The notes under the pieces are model-generated. The model made no database searches. It saw nothing but the letters and a program-made list of their open reading frames with translations, and was not told where the DNA came from. Below, piece after piece: positions 9,655 through 17,426 of a stretch of DNA of 64,000 nucleotides. Position 1 is the stretch's first letter. The number at the start of each line of letters is the position of its first letter. A program made the position numbers and the translations under genes. The stretch comes from Terriglobus albidus (GTDB lineage Bacteria > Acidobacteriota > Terriglobia > Terriglobales > Acidobacteriaceae). The stretch covers positions 2,046,001 to 2,110,000 of the forward strand of contig NZ_CP042806.1 in assembly GCF_008000815.1 (NCBI RefSeq), in the 5' to 3' direction.

Positions 9655-11259
9655 ATGCTGCGCAGAGAATTTTTTAGAACTCCCCTCCTGGCGGTCGGCG
9701 CCACGCTGCCGCTCGCGTCCGTCCATGGCGAAGGAACGGCTGTATATGACGTGCGACGATTCGGTGCCCACCCTGACGGAAAAACCCTTTGCACTGTGGC
9801 CTTGCAGCGAGCGGTCGATGCGGCATACCGCGCGGGTGGCGGACTGGTCTACGTTAGCCCGGGCGTCTATCTAACAGGAAACGTCGAGTTGAAGAGCCGG
9901 GTCTGTCTCTATCTCGAAGCCGGGTCAGTCTTGCTGGGAAGCACTCGCATTGAGGATTACACGGAACAGGCAGGGGCGGTAAGCGGTGCGGATGCGAATG
10001 GAAGACATCTTCTTTACGCGCGAAAAGCAGAAGATGTTTCTCTCTGTGGCATGGGCCGTATCGACGGCCAAGGCGAGCATTTCTGGAAGAGAGTCAACCG
10101 CAGGCCGATTGCGCCGGAGGATTTATGGAAAGACGTAATCACATACGATTACGCACCTGCGGATGGTAATAAGCGGCCTTCCCCCATGATCGAGTTCGCT
10201 GAATGCCGCAATGTTCACGTGTCGCTTTTGACGATTCAGAATTCCGCGGGATGGACGCTTCGTCTTGTTGCATGCGACTCTGTCACGGTTCAGGGCATCA
10301 AGCTGCGTAACCCGATCTATGGCGTCAATACTGACGGAATTGACGTTACTGCATCCCGCAATGTTGTCATAACGGGCTGCGACATTCGAACCGGAGATGA
10401 TGCCATCTGCCTCAAGAGCGAAAACCCGTACAGTGATCTTTCTCTGACGAAGAATGTCGTTGTCAGCAACTGCGTCATAACGACCTCGTGCAATGGCTTC
10501 AAGATTGGTACAGGGACTCAGGGCCGCTTTGAAAATATCGTATTTACCAACTCTGTGATTTATAACGACGCTACAAGCCCATTGAATGCCCGTGTGATTG
10601 GTGGTGTATGCGTCGAGATGGTTGACGGAGGCATCATAGATGGAGTGACGGTTTCCGATGTGAGAATGGCCAATGTACGCACACCAGTATTTGTTCGTCT
10701 GGCAACTCGAAAACGATCAGGCGCAACCGCACTGAGTAATGTTTCTATCCGAGGCATCGATGCATCCGGCGCCTTGCTGACCAGTTCGATTACGGGACTC
10801 CCGGAAACGCGCGTTGCGGATGTCACAATAAGCGACTGCAGCTTCAGGACGACCGAAGACAGCAGGGGAGCGCAAATAGTCCCAGAGCTTCCATCCGATT
10901 ATCCCGAACCTCGCATGTTCGGCCGTCTTCCCGCATATGGCTTGTATGTTCGTCATACAGATCGGCTTCGCGTTCGCAATGTCGAATTTATCTCAAGCGT
11001 TACGACCGAGCGGCCAGCCGTCATCTGCGACGATGTGGAGGACGCCATTCTTGATGGAATTGAAGCAACACCTTCCTCCGTGTCGCCACTGATTCAAGTG
11101 CAAGACGCCCGCAAACTTTTTCTCACACGAACTCGACTCAAAGAACCTGGACATACGCTTCTTTTAACCAGCGGTACTTGTCAGCAAATCCAGGTTGCTG
11201 GTAATGCGCTAATGGATCAACAGAGGGAAATTGTATCCAAGAGAGCGGGTGATCGGTAA
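9655..11259 (+). CDS. GH28 polygalacturonase-like enzyme
   Basis: 534 residues. The N-terminus MLRREFFRTPLLAVGATLPLA resembles a Tat-type signal (two arginines, hydrophobic stretch). VYDVRRFGAHPDGKTLCTVA begins the beta-helix, as in GH28 and pectate_lyase_3 proteins, and VCLYLEAGSVLLGS follows. The catalytic region has VNTDGIDVTASRNVVITGC and GDDAICLKS, giving the Asp of NTD and the DD pair expected for inverting GH28 enzymes. SCNGFKIGTGTQGRFENIVF stands where the family has its G-H-G motif; the His is not evident, so the activity may differ from plain polygalacturonase. It lies 54 bp after the esterase and is likely co-transcribed for pectin breakdown. Confidence 0.82.
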   Translation: MLRREFFRTPLLAVGATLPLASVHGEGTAVYDVRRFGAHPDGKTLCTVALQRAVDAAYRAGGGLVYVSPGVYLTGNVELKSRVCLYLEAGSVLLGSTRIEDYTEQAGAVSGADANGRHLLYARKAEDVSLCGMGRIDGQGEHFWKRVNRRPIAPEDLWKDVITYDYAPADGNKRPSPMIEFAECRNVHVSLLTIQNSAGWTLRLVACDSVTVQGIKLRNPIYGVNTDGIDVTASRNVVITGCDIRTGDDAICLKSENPYSDLSLTKNVVVSNCVITTSCNGFKIGTGTQGRFENIVFTNSVIYNDATSPLNARVIGGVCVEMVDGGIIDGVTVSDVRMANVRTPVFVRLATRKRSGATALSNVSIRGIDASGALLTSSITGLPETRVADVTISDCSFRTTEDSRGAQIVPELPSDYPEPRMFGRLPAYGLYVRHTDRLRVRNVEFISSVTTERPAVICDDVEDAILDGIEATPSSVSPLIQVQDARKLFLTRTRLKEPGHTLLLTSGTCQQIQVAGNALMDQQREIVSKRAGDR

Positions 11260-11264
11260 TCGCT

Positions 11265-11498
11265 ATGATGAGCCGGATACATCAAAGCGGAGCATTGGCA
11301 TCTTTACGATCTCCTAATGATGTGTTGGCGAAATTGGCTGTGGCTTTGGATGTGACCATCGAGGATCTCCTTTTTGTCGAGGGTCTCAAGGAGACTCCAA
11401 AAGAGATTAGAGACCAAATAAATCGTTGGTTGGAAACCACAGATACAAAGAAACTACGTGAATACTACCGTCTGCTTCTACTCGTGGTTGAATCTTAG
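11265..11498 (+). pseudogene. Truncated XRE-type regulator fragment
   Basis: 77 residues starting 5 bp after the GH28 stop. Only the last part of a Cro/CI-type helix-turn-helix domain is recognisable (SRIHQSG..., then VLAKLAVALDVTIEDLLFVEG), followed by a basic helical tail. The first helices of the fold are missing, so it probably cannot bind DNA as XRE proteins do. It is likely the 3' remnant of a regulator of a former mobile element. Confidence 0.55.
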
Positions 11499-11699
11499 CC
11501 GAGCTTTCCGATTTGTTGAACTTGTGTAATGAAGATCCCCCTATCCATCGGCGATGACCTCGCTCTTTACCTAACGCTGAAGGGCGCGGCGCTGTGAAAG
11601 CGGTGTCTTCGCAGAATTCGTCTTCATTATCTCGGGCGCGTCGGTTGGCTGCGTGACGGGTTGGGAGAATCGCTCTGCCCGATACACTTCGATCACGAG

Positions 11700-12027
11700 A
11701 GTACCTACATGCCGAACACCTCCGTTCTCCACGAGCCGTTTTATTGGCAACGCCAAACAGAAGTGTTCGAAGACGCCGTTTTGCGAGAGTTCTACCAGGC
11801 CCTAGATCTTGGTGGCCCACTTCTACGGCGGGTCCGTCATTACCTAGGCGGGCGCGGATAACCCCAGGGTCAAAGGCCTCGTCTACGCCGCGGCAGTGAT
11901 GCCCGCGGCAGGGAAGCCGCAAGCCATTTGCTCGAACGGTTTCCAGCAGCACATTTCCCACGTCCGTCGAGGCGGTCATCTACATCCTGCCCGACGGAAC
12001 CAGCGGCACATATCTCCTCTACCAGGC
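11700..12027 (+). pseudogene. Alpha/beta-hydrolase remnant cut off at the att repeat
   Basis: Readable only by switching frames. VAHFYGGSVIT, a stop, then AGADNPRVKGLVYAAAVMPAAG lies around 11812-11913; EAASHLLERFP continues in a second frame; SVEAVIYILPDGTSGTYLLYQADL in a third ends at about 12030. This matches hydrolases with the VGHSYGG nucleophile elbow, but the elbow serine position reads Phe here. With an internal stop and at least two frameshifts it is dead. Homology stops where the tRNA-derived repeat begins at 12028, so the gene was probably cut by island integration or an earlier event at the site. Bases 11499-11700 hold nothing I recognise. Confidence 0.6.
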
Positions 12028-12159
12028 CGATTTGTGGGGCAAAAAGGGTGCCGAAATGTGTCCTTTTGCACCTTCGAATGGAAGGCGAAACTCCGTGTGA
12101 GTCTTTGAAAGGATTTGGCGTCCCCGACGGGATTCGAACCCGTGTTATCGCCGTGAAAG
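12028..12159. repeat. Left attachment repeat of the genomic island, with tRNA-Glu 3' fragment
   Basis: About 132 bp that repeat, with only a few mismatches, the segment 32101-32233 beside the intact tRNA-Glu gene. Positions 12119-12159 are the 3' 41 nt of the tRNA (minus strand), ending exactly where homology is lost in the anticodon region. The other 90 bp match the DNA just outside the tRNA 3' end. This is the att site left by site-specific integration; the opposite copy lies 20.07 kb away. Confidence 0.88.
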
Positions 12160-12549
12160 AAACGGTTCAACTCGCAACAATAACGCATCGCTGAGAATCA
12201 GAATGCATCGGAATGAATCCCAGCAACAGGAACGAACAGCATAAGTACTCCGCAATTGTCCGCGACAATGATACGCCTACTTGGCCAGTTTGCATCAGGA
12301 ATGCGGCGGACCCTGAAAACGAATTAGGTCTTGGGCAACCTCGAACGCCGATCCCAAATGTGCCGGCCGCAAGCCAAGGTTGAAATCCGGGCGAAGACTC
12401 ATCTGTCGATCCGAAGGATGAAGATCTGGAGAATGCCATCGGCTCGAAAAGTAGATCCACCTCGACGCCAGCCCGAGAGCTCCGGGACGAGACCGTTTGC
12501 CCGCATCCGACCGAGCCATCTGGAAAATATGGCGCACTAGTCTAAAGCT
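12160..12549. other. Left end of the island, no supported gene
   Basis: 390 bp. Several overlapping small frames exist on both strands (largest under 100 codons) but none has recognisable content, a clear ribosome binding site or a plausible composition. I see no hairpin worth naming. Confidence 0.4.
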
Positions 12550-12828
12550 TTAGCGATATCGTCTCCGACCTTCTTTAAGGACTTCCTCCGAGACAAAGCC
12601 TTTATTGCACCGATCACAGTAAAACCCATCGATGAACTGCTCTAGTGGGCGCTCGCGGACACTCTGGTCCTGAACGTCGTCCACCCGAAGGTCTGCATGG
12701 TATTTAAGTCGTGGATCCTTGCCAGGAGCCGGGACCCATGCCTCATCAATGAGCAAAAGCTTCGGACGAACCGCCGATGATGAACCACAAACGGGACAAG
12801 CTTCGAACTGCATGATGATCATTATCAT
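12550..12828 (-). CDS. Small zinc-ribbon-like protein, hypothetical
   Basis: 92 residues, possibly starting at the internal Met at 12813. Two Cys pairs, CPVCG near residue 11 and CDRC near residue 71, are spaced as in small zinc-binding proteins. The acidic middle (DLRVDDVQDQSVRERP) is followed by a basic end (EGRRRYR). It is the last gene of the immunity row of the island. Function unknown; it could be an immunity or accessory protein. The Cys pairs argue that the frame is real. Confidence 0.5.
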   Translation of the reverse strand: MIMIIMQFEACPVCGSSSAVRPKLLLIDEAWVPAPGKDPRLKYHADLRVDDVQDQSVRERPLEQFIDGFYCDRCNKGFVSEEVLKEGRRRYR

Positions 12829-13049
12829 GCTGATGTGAGATATGAGCTCACAAAAAGAGCCTCCCTCAGTCCCTCAAGGGCCTACAATACGCGGGTTATT
12901 GGACGGCGGTTTCGCCATTGCTTCATGGTGGTTCTTGCCCCATCCCTTAGGTGGAGAACGCTATGGACGCTGCTGGGAGTTCCCATGGCCTTGTACTGGC
13001 CGGTCTGGCTGCTCTTCCATCGAATCCCCGCATGCTACTGGCAGCACAA

Positions 13050-13124
13050 CTGTATATAGGAGTCTTCGCTGATGAACTTTCCTTTCGCGGGATTGTAGTA
13101 CTTCGCGATCGGAAGGTATCCCTC
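13050..13124 (-). pseudogene. Remnant of an RHS C-terminal core
   Basis: Twenty-five codons read GYLPIAKYYNPAKGKFISED and then SYIQ, which matches the strongly conserved end of RHS cores (RYYNP-x-x-GRFISEDP) just before the variable toxin tip. It begins at the stop codon of the gene at 13123-13437, in another frame, and runs into a stop four codons later. Its wording differs from the two RHS copies at 16353 and 18342 (RYYTPQTGRFLSEDP type), so it came from a different RHS gene. Confidence 0.55.
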
Positions 13125-13437
13125 ATTTGAAGTCGAAGGTGTAGCACCGCGCGAAGGCTTTCACGATTTCCTCGGCGACAGCTGGATGCTTTTGCCTGAA
13201 TTGATCGGAAGCCAGCTTTTCCATCTCTTCAAGATTGACGGCAGTGAGCCGGGCATCAGAGACGTCGAAATCATCCTCTAAAGATTTGATTAGGGGAAGC
13301 AGCTTAGTGGCATCCTCGCCAAATTGATCTGCCAGCCGCTGGTCACTTCGGCTAGGCATCGCGCTTTGGCCCCATCCGGTCCAAACACGTACCGCCTCAA
13401 TGAGTTGTGCGGAGTTGAGGACGTTCATCTCGACCAT
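13123..13437 (-). CDS. Hypothetical protein, candidate immunity protein
   Basis: 104 residues, acidic, no membrane segment, no family recognised (VNLEEMEKLASDQFRQKHPAVAEEIVKAFARCYTFDFK). It sits in the row of immunity genes behind the RHS toxin and is followed immediately by an RHS-core remnant, the same order as lipoprotein gene then RHS tip at 17386. By that layout it may be the immunity protein of a lost toxin. The function is inference only. Confidence 0.5.
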   Translation of the reverse strand: MVEMNVLNSAQLIEAVRVWTGWGQSAMPSRSDQRLADQFGEDATKLLPLIKSLEDDFDVSDARLTAVNLEEMEKLASDQFRQKHPAVAEEIVKAFARCYTFDFK

Positions 13438-13695
13438 AACAAAACACTCTCTCCTCTATTCGGGCTATCGCTCGCTTCGCGTCAGGATTTGCCTCCGCTT
13501 GCCTCGGTTGAGACATCGCTGCTGCGAAAGGCTTTGCCGGCGGACGATATCCCCGGAATCCAGATCCTGTCGGGACGCGGATCGATCACAGTTCAGCGAT
13601 GGTGGCGTCCTGGTTTGAAGAGATCCGTTTCGCATGCGTCTCACCATACTTTGGTTGGTCTATTCGGTTGGGGAACTCTTATATGTCCTTTGGCG

Positions 13696-14007
13696 TCAGT
13701 TTGGGATGCCTTGAGAAAGTCTGTCCGCAACACTTTCGAGCCAGGCTTTCGCGGTGAGGCCGTCAGCACTCGGAAGATAGTAACAACGAAGCTCTGTGAA
13801 AAGTCTTCTCTCTAATTCTTTCCCGTCCGAGTACCGTGTAGAGTACATCCGTATCGCGTTAGAAACTGTGCGAAGCTCCTCGGGCGTTTTCCAGCGAGCA
13901 AAATCGTCTACGACCGCCTCCGTGGTGTCAGCCTCGCACAGCCAATCTTCGTGAAAATAAGCTCCGAAAAATTTTCGAAGCAATCGGAATTCATCGAGTT
14001 CACTCAT
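13696..14007 (-). CDS. CdiI-like immunity protein, copy 2
   Basis: 103 residues. The N-terminal AYFHEDWLCEADTTEAVVDDFA matches the CdiI_2 / contact-dependent-inhibition immunity type (YFHQDW, then an acidic VVDDF stretch). It aligns without gaps to the gene at 14608-14919 with 66 of 103 residues identical. No signal peptide, so it would act in the cytoplasm and bind an incoming nuclease-like toxin. The Met at 14007 aligns with copy 1. Similarity with copy 1 continues about 40 bp upstream of the start, where the matching toxin end would lie. No intact partner toxin is seen. Confidence 0.72.
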   Translation of the reverse strand: MSELDEFRLLRKFFGAYFHEDWLCEADTTEAVVDDFARWKTPEELRTVSNAIRMYSTRYSDGKELERRLFTELRCYYLPSADGLTAKAWLESVADRLSQGIPN

Positions 14008-14162
14008 GGCAAGGGAAACCCTGTCAAAATATAGTACCCGCCGGAACCGTCCAGCCTTTTCTAAAAGACGATAATTTGACGACAGTTAGGAACAACAGTG
14101 GGTGTACGTTGAGGCCATGGTGGAAATGGCCAAGGACGTTCAGAATCCAGCTGGGATCAACG

Positions 14163-14363
14163 TCAGATCTGATTTGTTCTCTTCAGAAACCGAATCAGCA
14201 ATATTCCAACGATCAGCAGCGGCATGCTCAAAATCAAGATCGGATACCCGTGGCCTATGGCCCCGACTCCAGCCCAGACTCCAGAAAGCAAGATCAATAG
14301 CGTTAAGCTCCCTCCCAAAAGGATCAGAACGCTCCCGAGCAGTGCCAGACAAACAGCTTTCAC
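14163..14363 (-). CDS. Small two-helix membrane protein
   Basis: 66 residues starting with GTG, preceded by GGAG seven bases upstream (GGAGATAACGGTG), which supports this start. Two hydrophobic helices (about 5-30 and 38-58) and a basic tail (RFLKRTNQI). It lies between two CdiI-like genes. Small membrane proteins serve as immunity proteins against pore-forming or membrane-acting tips, which is the likeliest role here, but there is no family match. Confidence 0.5.
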   Translation of the reverse strand: MKAVCLALLGSVLILLGGSLTLLILLSGVWAGVGAIGHGYPILILSMPLLIVGILLIRFLKRTNQI

Positions 14364-14607
14364 CGTTATCTCCTTTATCTGGGATTTGTGTGGAGCGCCT
14401 GAAATTCATCGCGCCAGATTGCGTTACTGCGAAGGGTATCACCTTGGAGAACCCGGACGTCTCCGCTTCCGCCGGCAGCAAATCGACTGAGGCTTGCCGC
14501 CATGCCAACTGTTGCGGGATCGCTCGCACTATCTTCCCCAAACCGTTTGTGAAAGCAGTCGAAAATCTAATTCCCAGGTGATTCAACAAATACGAAATGG
14601 CAGTTTA

Positions 14608-14919
14608 TTAGTTTGGGATGTCTTGAGAGAAGCGATTGGCTATACCTTCCATCCAAGCCTTTGCAGAAAGCCCTGTGCCACTCGGCACGTAGTAACAACC
14701 GAGGTCCTTATCAAGTCCCTTCTCCAGATCGCGGTCATTCGAGAATCGGGCGGCGTAGCTTCGTATCGCATTGGCTACCAGGCGAAGCTCTTCTGGGGTT
14801 CCCCCTCGCGCGTAGTCATCTACAACGGCCTCGGTTGTATCAGCGTTGCAGCGCCAATCTTCATGAAAATACGCTGCAAAAAAATTACGAAGCAATGAGA
14901 GTTCTTCGTGTTCACTCAT
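14608..14919 (-). CDS. CdiI-like immunity protein, copy 1
   Basis: 103 residues from the Met at 14919, chosen because it aligns with copy 2; the frame is open to 14943. AYFHEDWRCNADTTEAVVDDYA carries the family signature, and the C-terminus GLSAKAWMEGIANRFSQDIPN matches copy 2 closely. It is a predicted cytoplasmic antidote to a CdiA/RHS tip. It is preceded by toxin and lipoprotein fragments (15023-15139), so its own toxin has been lost or displaced. Confidence 0.72.
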   Translation of the reverse strand: MSEHEELSLLRNFFAAYFHEDWRCNADTTEAVVDDYARGGTPEELRLVANAIRSYAARFSNDRDLEKGLDKDLGCYYVPSGTGLSAKAWMEGIANRFSQDIPN

Positions 14920-14950
14920 GGTTGAGGGAATCCCGTCGAACATATAGTAC

Positions 14951-15139
14951 CGCCCGAGCCATCACATCGCCCCCCTGTGTACACCCTGAGGTTAGCGTCG
15001 AACAAAGCAGCACACACATATACCCGCATCGCAGTTTTCATTGGTACTGAAACGCAAATGGTCGTAAGCAAATCAAATAGCGATACCATTTACTCGCACC
15101 CGCACGATCTGCCAGCCGTTGAAGCAGCACTTGCCTTAC
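14951..15139 (-). pseudogene. Toxin-tip end and immunity-gene start, remnants
   Basis: On the minus strand a frame ends in GKASAASTAGRSCGCE and a stop (near 15090), like the end GRSCGCQ of the displaced RHS tip at 16353. About 47 bp further on, at 15041, a start reading MKTAMR begins. The 19 bases around it (15023-15041) are identical to the start of the lipoprotein gene at 18312-18330; after that the frame loses resemblance. The layout toxin end then immunity start is preserved in miniature, so this is the scar of an older toxin-immunity module. Confidence 0.45.
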
Positions 15140-15199
15140 CAAACGCAGCGGAATCGCCTGCACTACCAGGATTCGGGCGAGTTGGGCATTTGCTACAGG

Positions 15200-15517
15200 T
15201 CATTTCATTCGTTCGATTACCGTCAGGCATCCGCCGTGCTTGTTGATCCACACAGCAAAGCTGCCACCCACTTGAGGGCGCCCTTCCTTGTCCTTGAGCA
15301 TGCCCTGCACTAGCCAAGCATTCTTGCCGATTCTCGCTCGCAACGGCAACTGAGCATTTACCCGCTCCTGACCGAACTGGGCAATGAGTACGGCTTCTGC
15401 GATGTGCTCGGCGGTTTTCTCGTCCGGTACGTAATCAGGATGAGGCAGCGTTGTCCGTGTGTTTTGTCCAACAGCGACCATCGTCGACAGCAACAAGAGA
15501 CCAAAACGTCTGTGCAT
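15200..15517 (-). CDS. NTF2-fold immunity protein (PF15631-like), exported
   Basis: 105 residues. A short signal peptide (MHRRFGLLLLSTMVAVGQ) precedes YVPDEKTAEHIAEAVLIAQFG, then WLVQGMLKDKEG and GGSFAVWINKHGGCLTVIERM. These match the NTF2-like immunity family (VPDE-x-TA-x-x-IAEA, W-x-V-x-G, GG-x-x-x-x-x-I-x-K-x-x-G). The signal peptide places it in the periplasm, implying a toxin that acts there. It follows remnants and has no intact adjacent toxin, so it is an orphan antidote kept against neighbours or a past tip. Confidence 0.7.
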   Translation of the reverse strand: MHRRFGLLLLSTMVAVGQNTRTTLPHPDYVPDEKTAEHIAEAVLIAQFGQERVNAQLPLRARIGKNAWLVQGMLKDKEGRPQVGGSFAVWINKHGGCLTVIERMK

Positions 15518-15709
15518 CCTCTCCTCCCTTTTAGAACCTTCAGAACTGCTTACAGCCGCAGTTTCTCCTCAAAGTGCTACCGTATTCCGTCACTGGATGA
15601 CCGGAACAGGTAGGTTCTGCTCGATCGTGCTGCGCGGCATCTGGGCAGCTGGGTTGGGCTCAGGTTGCATCAATGAACTACATCTCTGCCGCAAAGCCGC
15701 TCATCGCTT

Positions 15710-15910
15710 CTATTGCTCTCTCTCGTCATTCGGGGAAAAGTAATTATCTATATACAGTTCAGCACCAAATTCTCCTAGTCTCTTGAGGAGGGCTGCGGAC
15801 AAGGTCGGCCCGCCATCGATTGATGACTGAAAATTTCCACACCACCACACAAGGGCTCCCGCTACCAATAAGAGCAAGGTGGCAAGGCTCTCATCTCGAT
15901 TCCCATGCAA
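15710..15910 (-). CDS. Small single-helix membrane protein, hypothetical
   Basis: 66 codons starting with TTG. One hydrophobic helix (LATLLLLVAGALVWWCG) is followed by an acidic soluble tail (ELYIDNYFSPNDEREQ). The start is weak and no family is recognised. The position between a membrane protein and an immunity gene allows an immunity role, but it could be a chance frame. Confidence 0.3.
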   Translation of the reverse strand: MHGNRDESLATLLLLVAGALVWWCGNFQSSIDGGPTLSAALLKRLGEFGAELYIDNYFSPNDEREQ

Positions 15911-15951
15911 TTCGTGGCTGCACCAGCTGCCCGGCGCAGCAATAACGAACG

Positions 15952-16275
15952 CTAGGACAAACCTTGACCAACCGGCTCGCGCTGTTTCTTAATACGTTCC
16001 TCGCGGATCGCCCTCCAGAACATCAGAATGAGCCCTAAGATAACTTCCGGAAAAAGCACACGATCAAAGATCTTATGATCTGTGCCTGGGGAGGCAAGGC
16101 GCTGCCACATGTGAGCTTGGAGAACGATGATACCTCCTAGTCCAGCTATCCAAAGAGCCGCGAGCAACAATTTGATCCAACTCCACCTGGGAAGTCTGTA
16201 TGCACACCAGATGACAAACCAAATAATTCCCCAAAAAAACGGATCCAGCAATGAAGCAACCAGTACAGGCATCAT
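15952..16275 (-). CDS. Membrane protein downstream of displaced RHS tip, candidate immunity
   Basis: 107 residues from the ATG at 16275 (a second ATG follows at 16272), with GGAGG eight bases upstream; the longer frame to 16326 lacks a site. Two or three transmembrane helices are seen: PFFWGIIWFVIWCAYRL, LLLAALWIAGLGGIIVLQA and LFPEVILGLILMFWRA. The tail is basic. It starts 77 bp after the end of the displaced RHS tip, whose C-terminus is Gly/Ala-rich and hydrophobic. A membrane immunity protein against a membrane-acting tip would fit; this is inference from position. Confidence 0.5.
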   Translation of the reverse strand: MMPVLVASLLDPFFWGIIWFVIWCAYRLPRWSWIKLLLAALWIAGLGGIIVLQAHMWQRLASPGTDHKIFDRVLFPEVILGLILMFWRAIREERIKKQREPVGQGLS

Positions 16276-16352
16276 CCGCCATTCCTCCCGTAAAAACCTT
16301 GGCCCCTTCCTCTGGGCAATAAGCACCTTCAGCCGCCGTCACTACGGAAATA

Positions 16353-17426
16353 CTATTGGCATCCGCAACTGCGACCTTTCATAGCATTTCCAACTCCTCC
16401 GCCAGTAGCCGTGGAAATCAAGCTGGCATTGCCAGCGAGGAGGCTCTCAGCAAATGTAAGGGCATTTCCAGTGAGACCGGCCTCGGCACCAAGCGCTTCA
16501 AGTCCTACTCCGAGTCCTCCGCCCAGTCCTGCTCCTACGCCAGCTCCTGCAACTTCTCCCCAGTTGTAGCATCGAGGACTCATGTTTTGCCCATGACGCC
16601 ACTTATGAAACGCCTGTCCAGCCAGATCAGCTCCGGCACTGATGGGAACACTTGATACGGCGCCTTCTGTTGGGTCGAGTAAGCCGAGTCCGAAACCCGC
16701 GGCCGCGCCGAGGACGGCTCCTCCGACCACGTCTTGCCAGTCCCAATCATCGCCGGTCATTGCGCCCAAACCGCCGAAGACGCCGCCATTAATTGCGCCG
16801 ACCACCGCCCCAAACGGCAATCTTCCTGAGGGATCGTTGAAGTCGATGGGATCAGCCCCAACATAGGCATACTTATTAATTCCGCCGGAGAATCCAGCAG
16901 GGTCTTCTGAGAGGAACCTGCCGACTGCCGGATTATAGTATCTGGCGCGGAAGTAATAGAGTCCGGCGGCATCCAACTCTCTACCTGTAAAAGCCAAAAT
17001 GTTTGTTGAAGGATTACCAGATTGGGTAGTGATTCCAAATGGATCGTAGGCGTACTGAGTTTGGATTGTCCCACTCGCGTCTGTCAGAGCGACCGTGCTT
17101 CCTAATGCATCAGTCAGAAAGTTGAAAGTTCCGCTCATATCAGTCCTGACGAAGTATTCGTCGATATAGCCAGTCAACAGATTAGCCGTAGGAGATCCGC
17201 CACTGATCTCTTGGACAGCGTTCGATCTGTCGTAGAGAAGGTTTGTGCTTCCCATTCCCGCAATGCTCTTTGTGACTCGTCGTCCAAACGCATCGTAACC
17301 GTATGTGGCTGCGCCTCCGGAATCGATGGAAGTGAGCTGATTACGTGCATTCCAGGAATATGTGTGTAACCCGTCGCTCGTCAGACTATAGATAGAGGCC
17401 GAAGCCGTACAACCACATTGTCGCAA
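16353..17426 (-). CDS. Displaced RHS core end with alternative C-terminal tip
   Basis: 357 codons. Residues 15-185 repeat the end of the RHS core of the gene at 18342: LTSDGLHTYSWNARNQLTSI, YDAFGRRVTKSIAG, FTGRELDAAGLYYFRARYYN and GRFLSEDPAGF. The tip begins after DPIDFNDPSGRLP and is unrelated to the main tip. It is about 160 residues, rich in Gly and Ala with hydrophobic stretches (VVGGAVLGAAAGFGLGLL, GVGAGLGGGLGVGLEALGAEAG), ending GRSCGCQ. Homology to the main gene starts abruptly one base after the lipoprotein stop at 17386. It lacks a signal and core, so it is probably silent until recombination through the shared DNA (about 500 bp) moves the tip onto the main RHS gene. Confidence 0.72.
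   Translation of the reverse strand: MRQCGCTASASIYSLTSDGLHTYSWNARNQLTSIDSGGAATYGYDAFGRRVTKSIAGMGSTNLLYDRSNAVQEISGGSPTANLLTGYIDEYFVRTDMSGTFNFLTDALGSTVALTDASGTIQTQYAYDPFGITTQSGNPSTNILAFTGRELDAAGLYYFRARYYNPAVGRFLSEDPAGFSGGINKYAYVGADPIDFNDPSGRLPFGAVVGAINGGVFGGLGAMTGDDWDWQDVVGGAVLGAAAGFGLGLLDPTEGAVSSVPISAGADLAGQAFHKWRHGQNMSPRCYNWGEVAGAGVGAGLGGGLGVGLEALGAEAGLTGNALTFAESLLAGNASLISTATGGGVGNAMKGRSCGCQ

Noticed and set aside
11407-11979. 190-codon minus-strand frame
   Set aside because: Arg-rich, no motif, and opposite the readable hydrolase remnant.
13324-13815. 163-codon plus-strand frame in the immunity row
   Set aside because: Overlaps two better minus-strand genes and has no recognisable content.
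14140-14589. 149-codon minus-strand frame over the small membrane protein
   Set aside because: The overlapping GTG-started two-helix protein has a good ribosome site; this frame has none and no domain. Its 5' part could hide toxin debris but nothing is recognisable.
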